DNA of 64,000 nucleotides, taken from Demequina lutea (GTDB taxonomy: Bacteria; Actinomycetota; Actinomycetes; Actinomycetales; Demequinaceae). Below the pieces are notes generated by a model, which searched no databases, was not told where the DNA came from, and was given only the letters and a program-made list of their open reading frames with translations. The stretch lies in the NCBI RefSeq assembly GCF_013409005.1, contig NZ_JACBZO010000001.1, positions 1,922,001 through 1,986,000 on the forward strand, given 5' to 3'. Both the position numbers and the translations under genes were made by a program. This document shows, in pieces, positions 1 through 9,481 of this stretch. Positions within the stretch are counted from its first letter, which is position 1; every line of letters starts with the position of its first letter.

Positions 1-667
1 GCGCCACCCTCGAACTGGCGGCGAAGACCAGCACCGTCATCGCGGCCGCCGCGGCAACGCCTCCTACCGCGAAGAAGCGGAAAGGGAGGCCCGCAACCCA
101 GAACGCCGCGGCAACGAGCATCGCCAGGATAATCGCGGTTCCCATGTCCTTGCCCGCCAGCACCAGTCCAAGGACTACCAACGCGGCGACCCCACCCGGA
201 ACCATGATTCGCTTGAACGTGGTGAGGTGTTTCCTGAAGGTTGAGAGGACGATTCCAAGGTAGAGCGCGAGCCCCAACTTGGCCATCTCGGAGGGCTGCA
301 CGGTCACGGGGCCAAGCTTGACCCAGTTGCGGTTACCTCCGATTGCCAAACCGGAAGTCATCACGATGACGAGCAGCCCAATCGCTCCATAGAACACCCA
401 TGGAGTCACACGCTTCCACCCGGCGACCGACAGGCGCGAGCCGACGACGAGTGCGCCGAGGCCTGCCGCTAGCGCCGCAAGCTGGATGAGAAAGAGCGCC
501 CATGGATTGCCGTTTTGTTGACGGATGGACGCGATCGAAGAACTCGACAACACCACTGCTAGGCCGAGCAGAAGGAGTATCGACGTCGAGGCAACCAGCA
601 AGTAGTAACTCATGGCCGGGGAGGACCAGAGGTTCGCGCGTACGACGCGATTCGGCTCAGCCGTCAC
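1..667 (-). CDS. ftsW: Cell division protein FtsW (partial, C-terminus beyond window)
   Basis: Partial SEDS-family peptidoglycan glycosyltransferase that works with the septal class B PBP at the division site. About 222 N-terminal residues are visible and the gene runs off the left edge. They show several hydrophobic segments and the conserved stretch GGNRNWVKLGPVTVQPSEMA, followed by KLGLALYL and a GKDMGTA motif, all typical of FtsW/RodA. I chose the GTG at 667 because it follows the murD stop by one base and has AAGGGAG a few bases upstream; a later ATG at 613 is possible but lacks this. It is the last visible gene of the dcw operon and is translationally coupled to murD. FtsW rather than RodA is inferred from this position. 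Confidence 0.93.
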   Translation of the reverse strand, partial: MTAEPNRVVRANLWSSPAMSYYLLVASTSILLLLGLAVVLSSSSIASIRQQNGNPWALFLIQLAALAAGLGALVVGSRLSVAGWKRVTPWVFYGAIGLLVIVMTSGLAIGGNRNWVKLGPVTVQPSEMAKLGLALYLGIVLSTFRKHLTTFKRIMVPGGVAALVVLGLVLAGKDMGTAIILAMLVAAAFWVAGLPFRFFAVGGVAAAAAMTVLVFAASSRVA

Positions 668-668
668 C

Positions 669-2075
669 TCAGCTCCCTTCCAGCGACCTCACCCTCTCGG
701 CAAAGGCCTCGCCTCGGTCCGCGTAGTCGCGGAATTGATCCATCGATGCGCACGCGGGAGACAACAGCACGGTGTCGCCAGGGTGAGCGAGTTCTCGTGC
801 CGCCTCAACGGCGTCACTCATCACAGTTTCACCCGGGCCGATGCGCTTCACGGGGACGTCTGCGGCGTGTTCGGCGAGCGCGGCGGCCAGCGGCTCCGCT
901 TCCACGCCGATGAGGACAACCGCCCGCAGTCGATCACGAACCTCCGCTACGAGCGAGTCGAAGGTCTGACCCTTTGCGAGTCCTCCCGCGATCCACACGA
1001 CGGAGCGGGCCGGCCTGCCGCCGAAGGCCGCGATGGCCGCGTGCGCGTTCGTTGCCTTCGAGTCGTCCACGTAGGCCACATCGTCCAGCCACCTCACGAA
1101 AGCCGTGCGGTGGTGGTCAAGCGAGAAGGCACGAAGCCCTGCGCCGACTGCCTCGGGCGACCCGCCCACCGCGCGTACGAGCGCGGCGGCGCTGAGCGCG
1201 TTCGTGACGAGGTAGGGCGGAACATCACCGGAGACCAGATGCTGCAGGTCACTCACATGGCCGATCTCGATGGCCTGGCGGTGACGGGCGTCGCCGAAGG
1301 ACCTGTCAAGCAGGATTCCGTCGACGACTCCTAGCTGGGAGATCGATGGGGCGCCGAGGGTCACGCCTACCGCCCTGCACCCCTCGATGACGTCCGCCTC
1401 CTCGACCATCGCCTCGACCAGGCGATCACGTGCGGGGTAGACGGCGGCGGTGCGCACATGCCTGTAGACGCGGGCCTTGTCGGCGCGGTACGCCTCGAGC
1501 GAGCCATGCCAATCGAGGTGATCGCTGTCGACGTTGAGGCACACGGTGGCTGCCGGCGAAATCGTCGAGGTGAAGTGAAGCTGGAGGCTCGCAATCTCGA
1601 CCGCCAGAAGGCCGTGACCGGCCCGTGCGGCGTCGATCACGGGTTCGCCCATGTTGCCGCACACCTTGACATCGAGTCCCGCTGCGGTCGCGATGGAGCC
1701 CACCATTTGGGTCGTGGTGGTCTTGCCGTTGGTGCCCGTGACCATGACCCATGGCGCATCGCTTGCGCGTACTCGCCAGGCGAACTCCATCTCAGACCAC
1801 AACGGGAGGCCCGCCGCTTGGCAAGCGAGAACGGGAGCACTGTGGGGGGCGAATGCCGCGGAGACCATGACGGCGTCGAATTCGCCGAGCCTCAGCCCCT
1901 CGATCGACGTGGCATCGGCGCCACCGTTCGCGTCCACAGAAACGGCGCTTGCACCGACCTCGTCGAGTGCCCGCACGGTGGAGGTTCCACCGACGCCCAT
2001 GCCAAGGACCAGGAATCGCGCGCCCGCAAGGTGCTCTCCGCCGTCGGGCGAGGCGGGGGCGATCATGTCGAGCAT
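669..2075 (-). CDS. murD: UDP-N-acetylmuramoylalanine--D-glutamate ligase MurD
   Basis: Cytoplasmic Mur ligase that adds D-glutamate to UDP-MurNAc-L-Ala using ATP. The N-terminal nucleotide-sugar domain has the glycine-rich LVLGMGVGGTS. The ATP loop GTNGKTTT lies near residues 114-121, with the Mur-ligase sequences NVDSDHLDWHGS and DDSKATNAHA downstream. Length is 468 aa, normal for the family. The frame is open to an ATG at 2105, which would overlap mraY by about 30 bases. The ATG at 2075 forms a TGATG junction with the mraY stop and is the likely start; another ATG at 2066 is possible. Lies between mraY and ftsW in the dcw cluster. Confidence 0.95.
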   Translation of the reverse strand: MLDMIAPASPDGGEHLAGARFLVLGMGVGGTSTVRALDEVGASAVSVDANGGADATSIEGLRLGEFDAVMVSAAFAPHSAPVLACQAAGLPLWSEMEFAWRVRASDAPWVMVTGTNGKTTTTQMVGSIATAAGLDVKVCGNMGEPVIDAARAGHGLLAVEIASLQLHFTSTISPAATVCLNVDSDHLDWHGSLEAYRADKARVYRHVRTAAVYPARDRLVEAMVEEADVIEGCRAVGVTLGAPSISQLGVVDGILLDRSFGDARHRQAIEIGHVSDLQHLVSGDVPPYLVTNALSAAALVRAVGGSPEAVGAGLRAFSLDHHRTAFVRWLDDVAYVDDSKATNAHAAIAAFGGRPARSVVWIAGGLAKGQTFDSLVAEVRDRLRAVVLIGVEAEPLAAALAEHAADVPVKRIGPGETVMSDAVEAARELAHPGDTVLLSPACASMDQFRDYADRGEAFAERVRSLEGS

Positions 2076-3175
2076 CAGCCGCCTGGGCCCAGGTTGGACA
2101 CCCATTGGGCGTAGAAGAGCCCCATGCCAAAACCCGACAAGAGGATCGCGACAATCCAGAATCTGGTGACGATCGTGACCTCACCCCACCCGAGCAGCTC
2201 AAAGTGGTGATGGAGCGGAGCCATCCTGAAGACCCGCTTGCCCCCCGAGATCTTGAAGAAGCCGATTTGAATGACCGAGCTGAGCACGATGATGACGAAC
2301 AGGCCGCCGATGATGCCACCCAGAATCTCGGTCCGGCTGACGATCGTGATTCCGGCGATGGCGCCACCGAGCGCCAGGGAACCGGTGTCTCCCATGAAGA
2401 TCTTCGCGGGCGAGGTGTTCCACCACAGGAAGCCGACGCTCGCCCCCGCAATCGCCGCGGAAAGGATCGCCAGGTCCTGCGGATCTCTCACCTGGTAGCA
2501 CGTGGCGGGGTCGAAGTTCTTGACGCCGCACAGCTGGTTGCTCTGCCAAATATTCACCAGGACGTAGGCGCCGAAGAAGATGATCGCCGCGCCCGTCGCG
2601 AGGCCGTCGAGGCCGTCGGTGAGGTTGACGGCGTTCGACCAGGCCGTGATGAGGAAGTTGGACCACACCACGAACCCGATGACGGCGACAGTTGGGCCCC
2701 AGATCGCCAAGTCCATCGAGGTGTCCCGCAGGAACGAGATCGCCTTCGAGGCCGGGTAGACGCCGCGTCCGTTGGGAAACTGGAGCGCCAGCAGGGAGAA
2801 CGTGATTCCCACCACGGCCTGAAGCGCGATCTTCCATCTGGCCTTCAGGCCGAGCGAACGCTCCCTGGTGATTTTGATTCCGTCGTCGAGAAAGCCGACG
2901 AGCCCCAAGCCGAGCATCAAACCCACCACGAGAACGGAAGACACGTTCGGCTGGCGATGAGCGATCAGGTTTCCCAGCCCCCAGCCGACGACAGCCGCGA
3001 AGATGATCACGACGCCGCCCATCGTCGGGGTGCCGCGCTTCGTGTGGTGCGACGCGGGTCCGTCCTGGCGAATGAACTGCCCAAACTGACGCTTGTTGAG
3101 GTACCGAATCACCCAGGGCGTGCCGAACAGGGAGATGAGAGTCGAAATCACCCCTGCGAGCACTATCGCCCTCAT
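2075..3175 (-). CDS. mraY: Phospho-N-acetylmuramoyl-pentapeptide-transferase MraY
   Basis: Integral membrane enzyme that transfers phospho-MurNAc-pentapeptide to undecaprenyl phosphate, giving lipid I. The 366-aa product is a string of membrane segments with the MraY hallmarks: GTPTMGG after the first loop, NLTDGLDGLA (catalytic Asp region), FMGDTGSLALGG and the C-terminal MAPLHHHFELLGW. The frame is open 12 codons further upstream, but the ATG at 3175 forms an ATGA overlap with the murF stop, the coupling seen elsewhere in this operon, and MRAIVLAG matches a normal MraY start. It couples onward to murD through TGATG. Confidence 0.97.
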   Translation of the reverse strand: MRAIVLAGVISTLISLFGTPWVIRYLNKRQFGQFIRQDGPASHHTKRGTPTMGGVVIIFAAVVGWGLGNLIAHRQPNVSSVLVVGLMLGLGLVGFLDDGIKITRERSLGLKARWKIALQAVVGITFSLLALQFPNGRGVYPASKAISFLRDTSMDLAIWGPTVAVIGFVVWSNFLITAWSNAVNLTDGLDGLATGAAIIFFGAYVLVNIWQSNQLCGVKNFDPATCYQVRDPQDLAILSAAIAGASVGFLWWNTSPAKIFMGDTGSLALGGAIAGITIVSRTEILGGIIGGLFVIIVLSSVIQIGFFKISGGKRVFRMAPLHHHFELLGWGEVTIVTRFWIVAILLSGFGMGLFYAQWVSNLGPGG

Positions 3176-4527
3176 GAAACCTCCTCGATCAACTGGTCGG
3201 CCAATCGCCACAGCTCCGTGCCGTGCGATCCCTTGACCAGGACGGTGTCCCCCGGTGCGACACGGCCCGCAATCAATTCGTGAGCCTGGTCAATGGTAGC
3301 GACGAACGCGGCCTCATCCCCCCAGGAGCCCTCGCGGACCGCCGAAACGAAGGCGGGACGGGCCCCGACGCCCACGACGACCAGGTGATCGATTCCGAGC
3401 CGGACGGCGTCTTCTCCAAGGAAGTCATGCGCCGCGATGGAGTCGTCGCCCATTTCGAGCATCTCGCCGATCACCGCCCACGTCCTCCCGCCGGCCGCGA
3501 CCGCTTTGAGTGCCCTGAACGCCGCCCGCATCGATTCGGGCGATGCGTTGTAGGCGTCGTCGAGAATGCGCACGCCGTCGGCGCGTTCGCGCAATGCCAT
3601 GCGGTGCGGGCTCGCCGGAAGTGCGGAACTCACCGCGGCCGCGGCCGCTTCCGCCGACATTCCGCACTCGAGGCCCACCGCGATCGCGGCGAGCGCGTTC
3701 GTCGCGTGGTGATCACCGATGAGCGACAGTGCCACCTCTTGGCCGAGAACGGAGAATCTGGCGCGCCCTGCCTCCGTGCGACGGCCCACACCCGCGACGG
3801 TGGCTTCACCAAACCCGAACGTCACTGTGCGCGGCGCTCTGCCGACCATCGTCGCGACTAAGGGATCGTCGGCATTGAGGATTCCCGTGCCACCAGGCAC
3901 GACGCCGTCGAGAATCGTCGCCTTCTCCTCCGCTAGGGCGGCCATCGAGCCGTAGCCGCCCGCGTGCGCTGAACCAATCATGAGGACCACGGCGATATCA
4001 AGTGGTGCGATCGCCGTCAGGTACGCGATGTCCCCCGGGGCCGAAGCCCCCATCTCCAGCACAAGGTGGCGAGTATCGGGGCCTGCCGTGAGCACGGTGA
4101 GCGGCAAGCCGATCTCGTTGTTGTAGCTGCCCACGGGAGCCACCGCGTGCGGGAGCACTTGGGCGAGAATGTCCTTGGTCGACGTCTTGCCGTTTGATCC
4201 CGTGATGCCGATGACCACCAACTCGCCCTCGTGACGCAAAGCCGCGAGGTAGTCCCTGGCCAGGGCGCCCAGCGCCGCCGTGACGTCGTCGACGAGGATG
4301 TGAGGTCCGTCGATCGTTCGCGACACGAGCGCAAGCGTCCCGCCCGCGGCAAACGCCTGGCCGACGTAGTCGTGACCATCAACCTGCTCGCCGACGAAAG
4401 CCACGTAGAGCGCCCCTGGCGTCGCGTCGCGGGAATCCTTCACTACCGACGTCACCAGCGTGTCGACGTCGGCGACGAGCACTCCCCCGACGGCATTGGC
4501 GATCCACTGGGCGGTGAGAGACCTCAC
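3172..4527 (-). CDS. murF: UDP-N-acetylmuramoyl-tripeptide--D-alanyl-D-alanine ligase MurF
   Basis: Cytoplasmic ligase adding D-Ala-D-Ala to the UDP-MurNAc tripeptide, the last soluble step before MraY. The ATP loop GITGSNGKTST is near residues 107-117. Downstream are LEMGASAPGDIAYL, the NADDP motif, and DDAYNASPESM, all diagnostic of MurF. The product is 451 aa, within the family range. ATGA overlaps with murE upstream and mraY downstream indicate one co-translated operon. Nothing is missing from the expected active-site set. Confidence 0.96.
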   Translation of the reverse strand: MRSLTAQWIANAVGGVLVADVDTLVTSVVKDSRDATPGALYVAFVGEQVDGHDYVGQAFAAGGTLALVSRTIDGPHILVDDVTAALGALARDYLAALRHEGELVVIGITGSNGKTSTKDILAQVLPHAVAPVGSYNNEIGLPLTVLTAGPDTRHLVLEMGASAPGDIAYLTAIAPLDIAVVLMIGSAHAGGYGSMAALAEEKATILDGVVPGGTGILNADDPLVATMVGRAPRTVTFGFGEATVAGVGRRTEAGRARFSVLGQEVALSLIGDHHATNALAAIAVGLECGMSAEAAAAAVSSALPASPHRMALRERADGVRILDDAYNASPESMRAAFRALKAVAAGGRTWAVIGEMLEMGDDSIAAHDFLGEDAVRLGIDHLVVVGVGARPAFVSAVREGSWGDEAAFVATIDQAHELIAGRVAPGDTVLVKGSHGTELWRLADQLIEEVS

Positions 4528-6101
4528 GATGACCCCTCGCGCTCGTCCGCAATTCGATCCGCGACGATGCGCGCGTGGGCCTGGAGGTATGCGTCGCGGT
4601 CGTTGTACCTGTAGAACACGCCTGCGATCTCCTGGGTGGGCTCGTGCCCCTTGCCCGTCACGATGACGGTGTCGCCCGGCTTGCCGAGGCGGAGGCCATA
4701 TTCGACCGCGGCTACTCGCGGCTCGATCTCATGAACGTCGCGCAAATCGGGACGCACCTTTTCGATGCCTGCACGAATGGCGGCTCTCACTGCGGCCGGT
4801 TCCTCCGAACGCGGGTTCTCGTCGGTGAGCACGATGACGTCGGCCAGGTTCGCGGCAATCTCGCCCATGACGGGTCGCTTGCCTTGATCGCGATCGCCGT
4901 CCGAACCGAAGATAAGGATGAGTTTGCCAGGCGTGATGGGGCGCACCCCCTCAAGGGCAAGTGTGAGCGCGTCGGGCGTGTGCGCGTAGTCGACGATCGC
5001 GAGCGGATCGACGTCGCTGCGTTCGATCACGCGCTCCATCCGGCCCGGCACCCCGTGAGCCGTCGCGACGCCGTGGATGGCCGCCGTCAGGGGAACGCCG
5101 GCGGCGTGAGCCGCAACGACAGCCACTGCGGCGTTCGACACGTTGACGAGGCCAGGCAACGGGCTCTCGGCCGCGTGGCGCGTGCCATCAGGCGCCACCA
5201 GAATGAACTGCGAGCCGACGCCGTCGAGGCCCACCTGCGCGTCCTCAACATTCCAGTCGCCGCGCGGAGACCCGGGCCTGGTCGAGACCGTCTCGACGGG
5301 GATGGGCGCCTCTCGAGCGAGGCGCTGAGCGTACTCGTCGTCGATGCATACCACTCCCCTGCGCGCCCTGCCGGGAGCGAAGAGCTTGGCCTTGTCGGCC
5401 AGGTAGCGGTCCATCGTCTTGTGGAAGTCGAGATGGTCCCACTGTAGATTGGTGAAGACGGCCACGGCGAAGTCGACGCCCGCAATGCGATCAAGTGCGG
5501 CCGCGTGCGAACTCACCTCGGTCACCGCCGCCGTCACGCCCTCCTCCAGCATGCGGGCAAGAAGTCCGTGCAACACCGGCGCCTCGACCGTCGTGCGCGG
5601 GGACTCGATCGCCTCGTCCCCAATCCGCAGCTCGACGGTGCCGAGCACCGCCCTGTGCGCGTGAACCTGGGCGAGCGCATTGTCGATGAAGTAGCTCGTG
5701 GTCGTCTTGCCGTTCGTTCCAGTGATTCCCACAAACGTGAGCCGCGACGAGGGATGGCCGTAGACGGCCGCCGCAGCCTCGCCCATGGCCGCGCGCGTGT
5801 GCTGCGCGACCACCACGGGAACCGTCAGGCCCTCGGCCCGCACCATGTCACGCCCAGCGGCGTCGGTGAGAATGGCGACCGCTCCGGCCGCGACCGCCCC
5901 AGCCGCGAAGCGCGCGCCGTGCTGGACGAGTCCCGCGAACGCGCCGAAGAGGTCTCCCTGCCGAACCTCGCGCGAATCGACCGTCGCGCCCGTGATGAGG
6001 ACATCGTCCCCATCGAGCGCGGATGGATCGAGACCCGCCGCCACCGCGAGTTCACTCAAAGAGACGGGCTCGACGTGCGCGGGGCGCATCGAAATCGTCA
6101 T
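4524..6101 (-). CDS. murE: UDP-N-acetylmuramoyl-tripeptide synthetase MurE
   Basis: Mur ligase adding the third stem amino acid (diaminopimelate, lysine or ornithine depending on the organism). The ATP loop GITGTNGKTTT is near residues 125-135; TNLQWDHLDFHKTM and DYAHTPDAL follow. The substrate-selecting motif reads DENPRSEE near residues 427-434. The NPR core resembles meso-diaminopimelate-adding enzymes, but the motif alone does not settle the peptidoglycan type of an actinobacterium. Length is 525 aa. It starts one base after the PBP stop and ends with an ATGA overlap into murF. Confidence 0.95.
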   Translation of the reverse strand: MTISMRPAHVEPVSLSELAVAAGLDPSALDGDDVLITGATVDSREVRQGDLFGAFAGLVQHGARFAAGAVAAGAVAILTDAAGRDMVRAEGLTVPVVVAQHTRAAMGEAAAAVYGHPSSRLTFVGITGTNGKTTTSYFIDNALAQVHAHRAVLGTVELRIGDEAIESPRTTVEAPVLHGLLARMLEEGVTAAVTEVSSHAAALDRIAGVDFAVAVFTNLQWDHLDFHKTMDRYLADKAKLFAPGRARRGVVCIDDEYAQRLAREAPIPVETVSTRPGSPRGDWNVEDAQVGLDGVGSQFILVAPDGTRHAAESPLPGLVNVSNAAVAVVAAHAAGVPLTAAIHGVATAHGVPGRMERVIERSDVDPLAIVDYAHTPDALTLALEGVRPITPGKLILIFGSDGDRDQGKRPVMGEIAANLADVIVLTDENPRSEEPAAVRAAIRAGIEKVRPDLRDVHEIEPRVAAVEYGLRLGKPGDTVIVTGKGHEPTQEIAGVFYRYNDRDAYLQAHARIVADRIADEREGSS

Positions 6102-6102
6102 G

Positions 6103-7998
6103 TCACTCCCAGGTGATCGGGTATTGCGTCAGCGTTCCCGTCGAGGGAGGCACGCGCAACGTCTGCAAGGCAAAGGTTGCCACGTCCTTGAACACCGGTG
6201 CGGCAACTTCGCCGCCGTAGATCGAAGACTTGGGGTCATACAGGATCACGGAAACGACGACGCTCGGGTTGGCCGCGGGCGCGATTCCCACGAACGACGC
6301 GACGATGCGCGTCATCTGGCCATTCGCATCCGCGGCCTGCGCGGTGCCCGTCTTGCCCGCCACCAGGTAGCCGGGGATCTGCGCGGCCTTCCCCGTTCCG
6401 TCCTGTGTCACCTCGGTGAGCATGCTTATCAACTCGCTCGCCGTGTTCGATGAAATCACGCGAACTGGCGTGCTTGGTTCCTTGGGCGTGAAGGTGCCGT
6501 CGGCGTTGTCGAAACCCTTGACGATCGTGGGCGCCACCTTGACTCCGCCGTTCGCGACGATGCCGTAAACCTGCGCGGTCTGGAGCGCGGTCACGGACAC
6601 TCCCTGACCGAAGGAGGTGACGTACTTGGTGCGACCGTCCCATTTTTGCCACGGGTGCAGGATCCCTGGCGACTCCGACACGAGACCGATGCCCGTGCGC
6701 TGCCCGAGGCCAAATGCGGTCATGTAGTTGTAGCGCGTCTCGTCGCTCATCTGTGAGCCGATTTGCACGGTGCCCGTGTTCGACGACTTCACCAGCACAC
6801 CGGTGAGCGTGAGTTTCTCGTCCGCGTGAGCCTCGGAGTCCTGGAATTGCTGGCCGTTGGGGGCCGTGTACTTGTACGGCGCCACGTATTGCGACGTGGG
6901 GGTCGCGACGCCCTCCTCGAGCGCGGCGGCCATGGTGATGACCTTGGCGGTCGATCCCGGCTCGAACACGTCCTCCACGGCTCCCGAACCGCGGTGGGCC
7001 GCGCTGGTGGCGCCCGGATTGGCCGGGTCGACCGCATTCGAGTCCGCCATCGCCAAGACCTCACTGGTCTTCGGATCCATCACGACCACCACGCCGCCGC
7101 TCGCACCAGTCTCCGACAATGCCCGCGCGAGCCGCTGCTCGGCGAAGTACTGGATGTCCCTGTCGATCGTCAGCACGACCGTTTCGCCGGGAACTGCAGC
7201 CGTCTCCGAGTGGACTCCCGCGGGAATAATCGTGCCGTATTTGCTCTGCTCGTAGGTCATCGAACCCGGCGTACCCTCGAGTTCCTTCTGAAGGGCCTGC
7301 TCGATTCCACCCGCTCCCACCTTGACCTTGCTGTCCTTGGAGTAGGCCATGAAGCCGATGATGTTGCCCGCCGTGTTTCCGTTCGGGTAGAGCCTCTCCG
7401 GCACTGATTCCCAACTGATTCCGGAGATGCGCTCGGCCTTGACGAGGTCGAGAACCTCGGGCGTGAGGTTCTTCGCGACGTACTTGAACGGCTGGTTTCC
7501 CTCGAAGGTCGCCCCCAGCTCGGCCTCGCTCATCCCGAGGATGGGCGCGAGGATCTTGGCCGCGTCGAGCGGCCCCGCGGCGGTCACCTGACCCGCCGCC
7601 GTGCGCTTCCAACTGGCAAGCTCGACCTGGTTGACCGTGAGGTTGTACCGAACGACGGAGGTGGCAAGCACTACTCCGTTGCGGTCGAGGATGTCCGCGC
7701 GAGCGGGGGTGACGTCCACCGTCACCAGTCGCTGGGCTAGAGCCTTCTCGGCGAGGGGCGCCGCGCTCACGATTTGCACGTCGATGAGCCTCGCGGCGAA
7801 GACTCCGACCAAAACGAGTGACGCGAAGGAGAGAAGAGTCTGGCGCCGTGCGGGAGTGCCGATGCGTGGCACTTTCGTCGATGACCGGCGCGCACTTCCC
7901 GCGCGGCGCGGCACGCCAGAACCGCCCGCAGGCCGACGGTCGCGGGGGGCTTCGGACTGGGGACGGCGAGGCCGTGACGGCGGTTCGATTCGGGACAT
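6103..7998 (-). CDS. ftsI: Septal penicillin-binding protein 2 (FtsI/PBP3-type transpeptidase)
   Basis: Class B PBP that crosslinks septal peptidoglycan, expected to pair with FtsW. A basic, proline-rich cytoplasmic tail (about 50 residues) is followed by one membrane anchor (about 55-77), a dimerisation domain and a transpeptidase domain. The three active-site motifs are present: STAK near 349, SSN near 405 and KTGT near 549. The protein ends about 80 residues after KTGT, so there is no PASTA tail. The frame is open far upstream, but the ATG at 7998 fits the ftsL end; a GTG at 8004 overlapping the ftsL stop is an alternative. Length is 631 aa. Confidence 0.95.
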   Translation of the reverse strand: MSRIEPPSRPRRPQSEAPRDRRPAGGSGVPRRAGSARRSSTKVPRIGTPARRQTLLSFASLVLVGVFAARLIDVQIVSAAPLAEKALAQRLVTVDVTPARADILDRNGVVLATSVVRYNLTVNQVELASWKRTAAGQVTAAGPLDAAKILAPILGMSEAELGATFEGNQPFKYVAKNLTPEVLDLVKAERISGISWESVPERLYPNGNTAGNIIGFMAYSKDSKVKVGAGGIEQALQKELEGTPGSMTYEQSKYGTIIPAGVHSETAAVPGETVVLTIDRDIQYFAEQRLARALSETGASGGVVVVMDPKTSEVLAMADSNAVDPANPGATSAAHRGSGAVEDVFEPGSTAKVITMAAALEEGVATPTSQYVAPYKYTAPNGQQFQDSEAHADEKLTLTGVLVKSSNTGTVQIGSQMSDETRYNYMTAFGLGQRTGIGLVSESPGILHPWQKWDGRTKYVTSFGQGVSVTALQTAQVYGIVANGGVKVAPTIVKGFDNADGTFTPKEPSTPVRVISSNTASELISMLTEVTQDGTGKAAQIPGYLVAGKTGTAQAADANGQMTRIVASFVGIAPAANPSVVVSVILYDPKSSIYGGEVAAPVFKDVATFALQTLRVPPSTGTLTQYPITWE

Positions 7999-8000
7999 GG

Positions 8001-8414
8001 TCACCCACCCGCCTGAAGAACCTGGCCGGTGGCCAGGGTGATGAAGCCGATGTGATCGGCGGGGACCATACCCAGCGACCGCGCCTGCAGCGCGAGAGCA
8101 CCGGGCGCGGCGTTCGACTCCAACTTGGTCAGTGCGGTGGCGCGTTGCTGATGCAGGGCTGCAATCTCGATCGTGAGGTCGCGCGACTGGTAGGCGCCCC
8201 CCGCCATCGTGGTGTTGAGCGCCAAGACCGCGCCCAGGGCCCCGAGGACGATCATTACGCACAGCCATGCAAAGGGTGCGAGCGAGCGCTCGTGTTGCGG
8301 AGCGGGAACCGGGCGAAGGTGTTCGCGGCGCGGCGCCTCACGGGTCGGCGCGGAACGCAGAGGTGGCGTCGAGCTGCGCATTGCGGTCGAGGAACGCAAG
8401 GGTGCGGCGCTCAT
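8001..8414 (-). CDS. ftsL: FtsL-like septum assembly protein
   Basis: A 137-aa bitopic membrane protein: a basic, proline-rich N-terminal tail of about 45 residues, one hydrophobic segment (about 47-67), then a predicted helical extracytoplasmic region rich in Ala, Leu and Gln. FtsL proteins are poorly conserved in sequence. The call rests on topology, size and position between rsmH and the septal PBP, where ftsL lies in actinobacterial dcw clusters. Its role would be to help recruit and activate the FtsWI synthase. The start overlaps the rsmH stop by ATGA, and its stop overlaps a possible GTG start of ftsI. Confidence 0.8.
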   Translation of the reverse strand: MSAAPLRSSTAMRSSTPPLRSAPTREAPRREHLRPVPAPQHERSLAPFAWLCVMIVLGALGAVLALNTTMAGGAYQSRDLTIEIAALHQQRATALTKLESNAAPGALALQARSLGMVPADHIGFITLATGQVLQAGG

Positions 8415-9406
8415 GCGGCCCTCGCGGTCGACCTGGTGCGCTCAATGGCGCGCAAACGGACCGGCTTGGCGCGGGAGTTAAGCGCAATTTCCTCTTCCGA
8501 GGCCTTCTCCGCCCCGCGAGTGAGCAGCTTGAGGTATGGCTGTGCCTCGAGCGGGACGACGGGCATTCCGGGCGGAGCGGATGTCTGGGCACCGGCCGCA
8601 AAGGCGTGCTTGACGATCCGATCCTCGAGCGAGTGGTAACTCATCACCACGATGCGGCCACCCACATCGATCGCCTCGATCGCCGCGACCATGGCCGCCT
8701 CGAGCACGTCAAGCTCGCGGTTAACTGCGATGCGCAGCGCCTGAAACGTACGCTTTGCGGGGTTGCTTCCGGGCGTCCTGGTCGCAGCGGGGATGCACGC
8801 CCTGACAAGGTCGACAAGTTGCTCCGAACGCTCGATGGGATCGGTCTCACGGCGCCTCACGATGGATCGCGCGATCTTGCGAGCGAAGCGTTCTTCGCCG
8901 TAGACGTGAAGGATTCTCGCGATTTCGTCTTCGCTTTCGGTAGCGAGGAGCGAGGCTGCGGTCACGGGATCTTCCCGATTCATGCGCATGTCGAGCGGTG
9001 CGTCTCGGGAGTACGCAAAGCCCCTGTCGTCCTCGTCGAGTTGGAGCGAGCTCACACCTAGGTCGAACAGGATGCCGTCCGCGCGAGTTGCGCCGACGCG
9101 GGCAAGCGCACCGTCGATGTCGTCATAGGTGCCGTGGTGAGCGGCAAATCGGTCGCCCGCGAACGCGAGGCGCGCGGTCGCCAGCGAGATCGCGTCGCGA
9201 TCCCTGTCAATCCCCACCACCGTGAGGTCCGGGTGCGCCTTGAGGAGGGCCTCGGCGTGGCCCCCCATGCCCAGGGTTGCGTCGATGACGACCGCTCCCG
9301 GGTTCACGAGGGCAGGTGACAGCAACTCGACGCACCGGCCGAGCATGACCGGCGTGTGCCGACTAGCTGTCTCGTTCAACAACGTCTCCTTATGACCGAC
9401 ACGCAT
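8411..9406 (-). CDS. rsmH: 16S rRNA (cytosine(1402)-N(4))-methyltransferase RsmH (MraW)
   Basis: S-adenosylmethionine-dependent methyltransferase that modifies C1402 in the ribosomal P site. Family motifs seen: RHTPVMLGRCVELL at the start, DATLGMGGHAEALL (SAM loop), GIDRDRDAI, DLGVSSLQLDE, GFAYSRDAPLDMRM, and the C-terminal SYHSLEDRIVKHAF. Two starts are well supported: the ATG at 9406 preceded by GGAGGGAG, and a TTG about 27 bases in, preceded by AAGGAG. I give the longer form (331 aa). It is the second gene of the dcw operon after mraZ. Confidence 0.95.
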   Translation of the reverse strand: MRVGHKETLLNETASRHTPVMLGRCVELLSPALVNPGAVVIDATLGMGGHAEALLKAHPDLTVVGIDRDRDAISLATARLAFAGDRFAAHHGTYDDIDGALARVGATRADGILFDLGVSSLQLDEDDRGFAYSRDAPLDMRMNREDPVTAASLLATESEDEIARILHVYGEERFARKIARSIVRRRETDPIERSEQLVDLVRACIPAATRTPGSNPAKRTFQALRIAVNRELDVLEAAMVAAIEAIDVGGRIVVMSYHSLEDRIVKHAFAAGAQTSAPPGMPVVPLEAQPYLKLLTRGAEKASEEEIALNSRAKPVRLRAIERTRSTARAA

Positions 9407-9481
9407 CGAGGTCTCCCTCCGAATCCTCTGGCGGGGGGAAGTCCGTCAGAGGGGCTCGGCTGGAGGCCTCGGCGCGCGTCG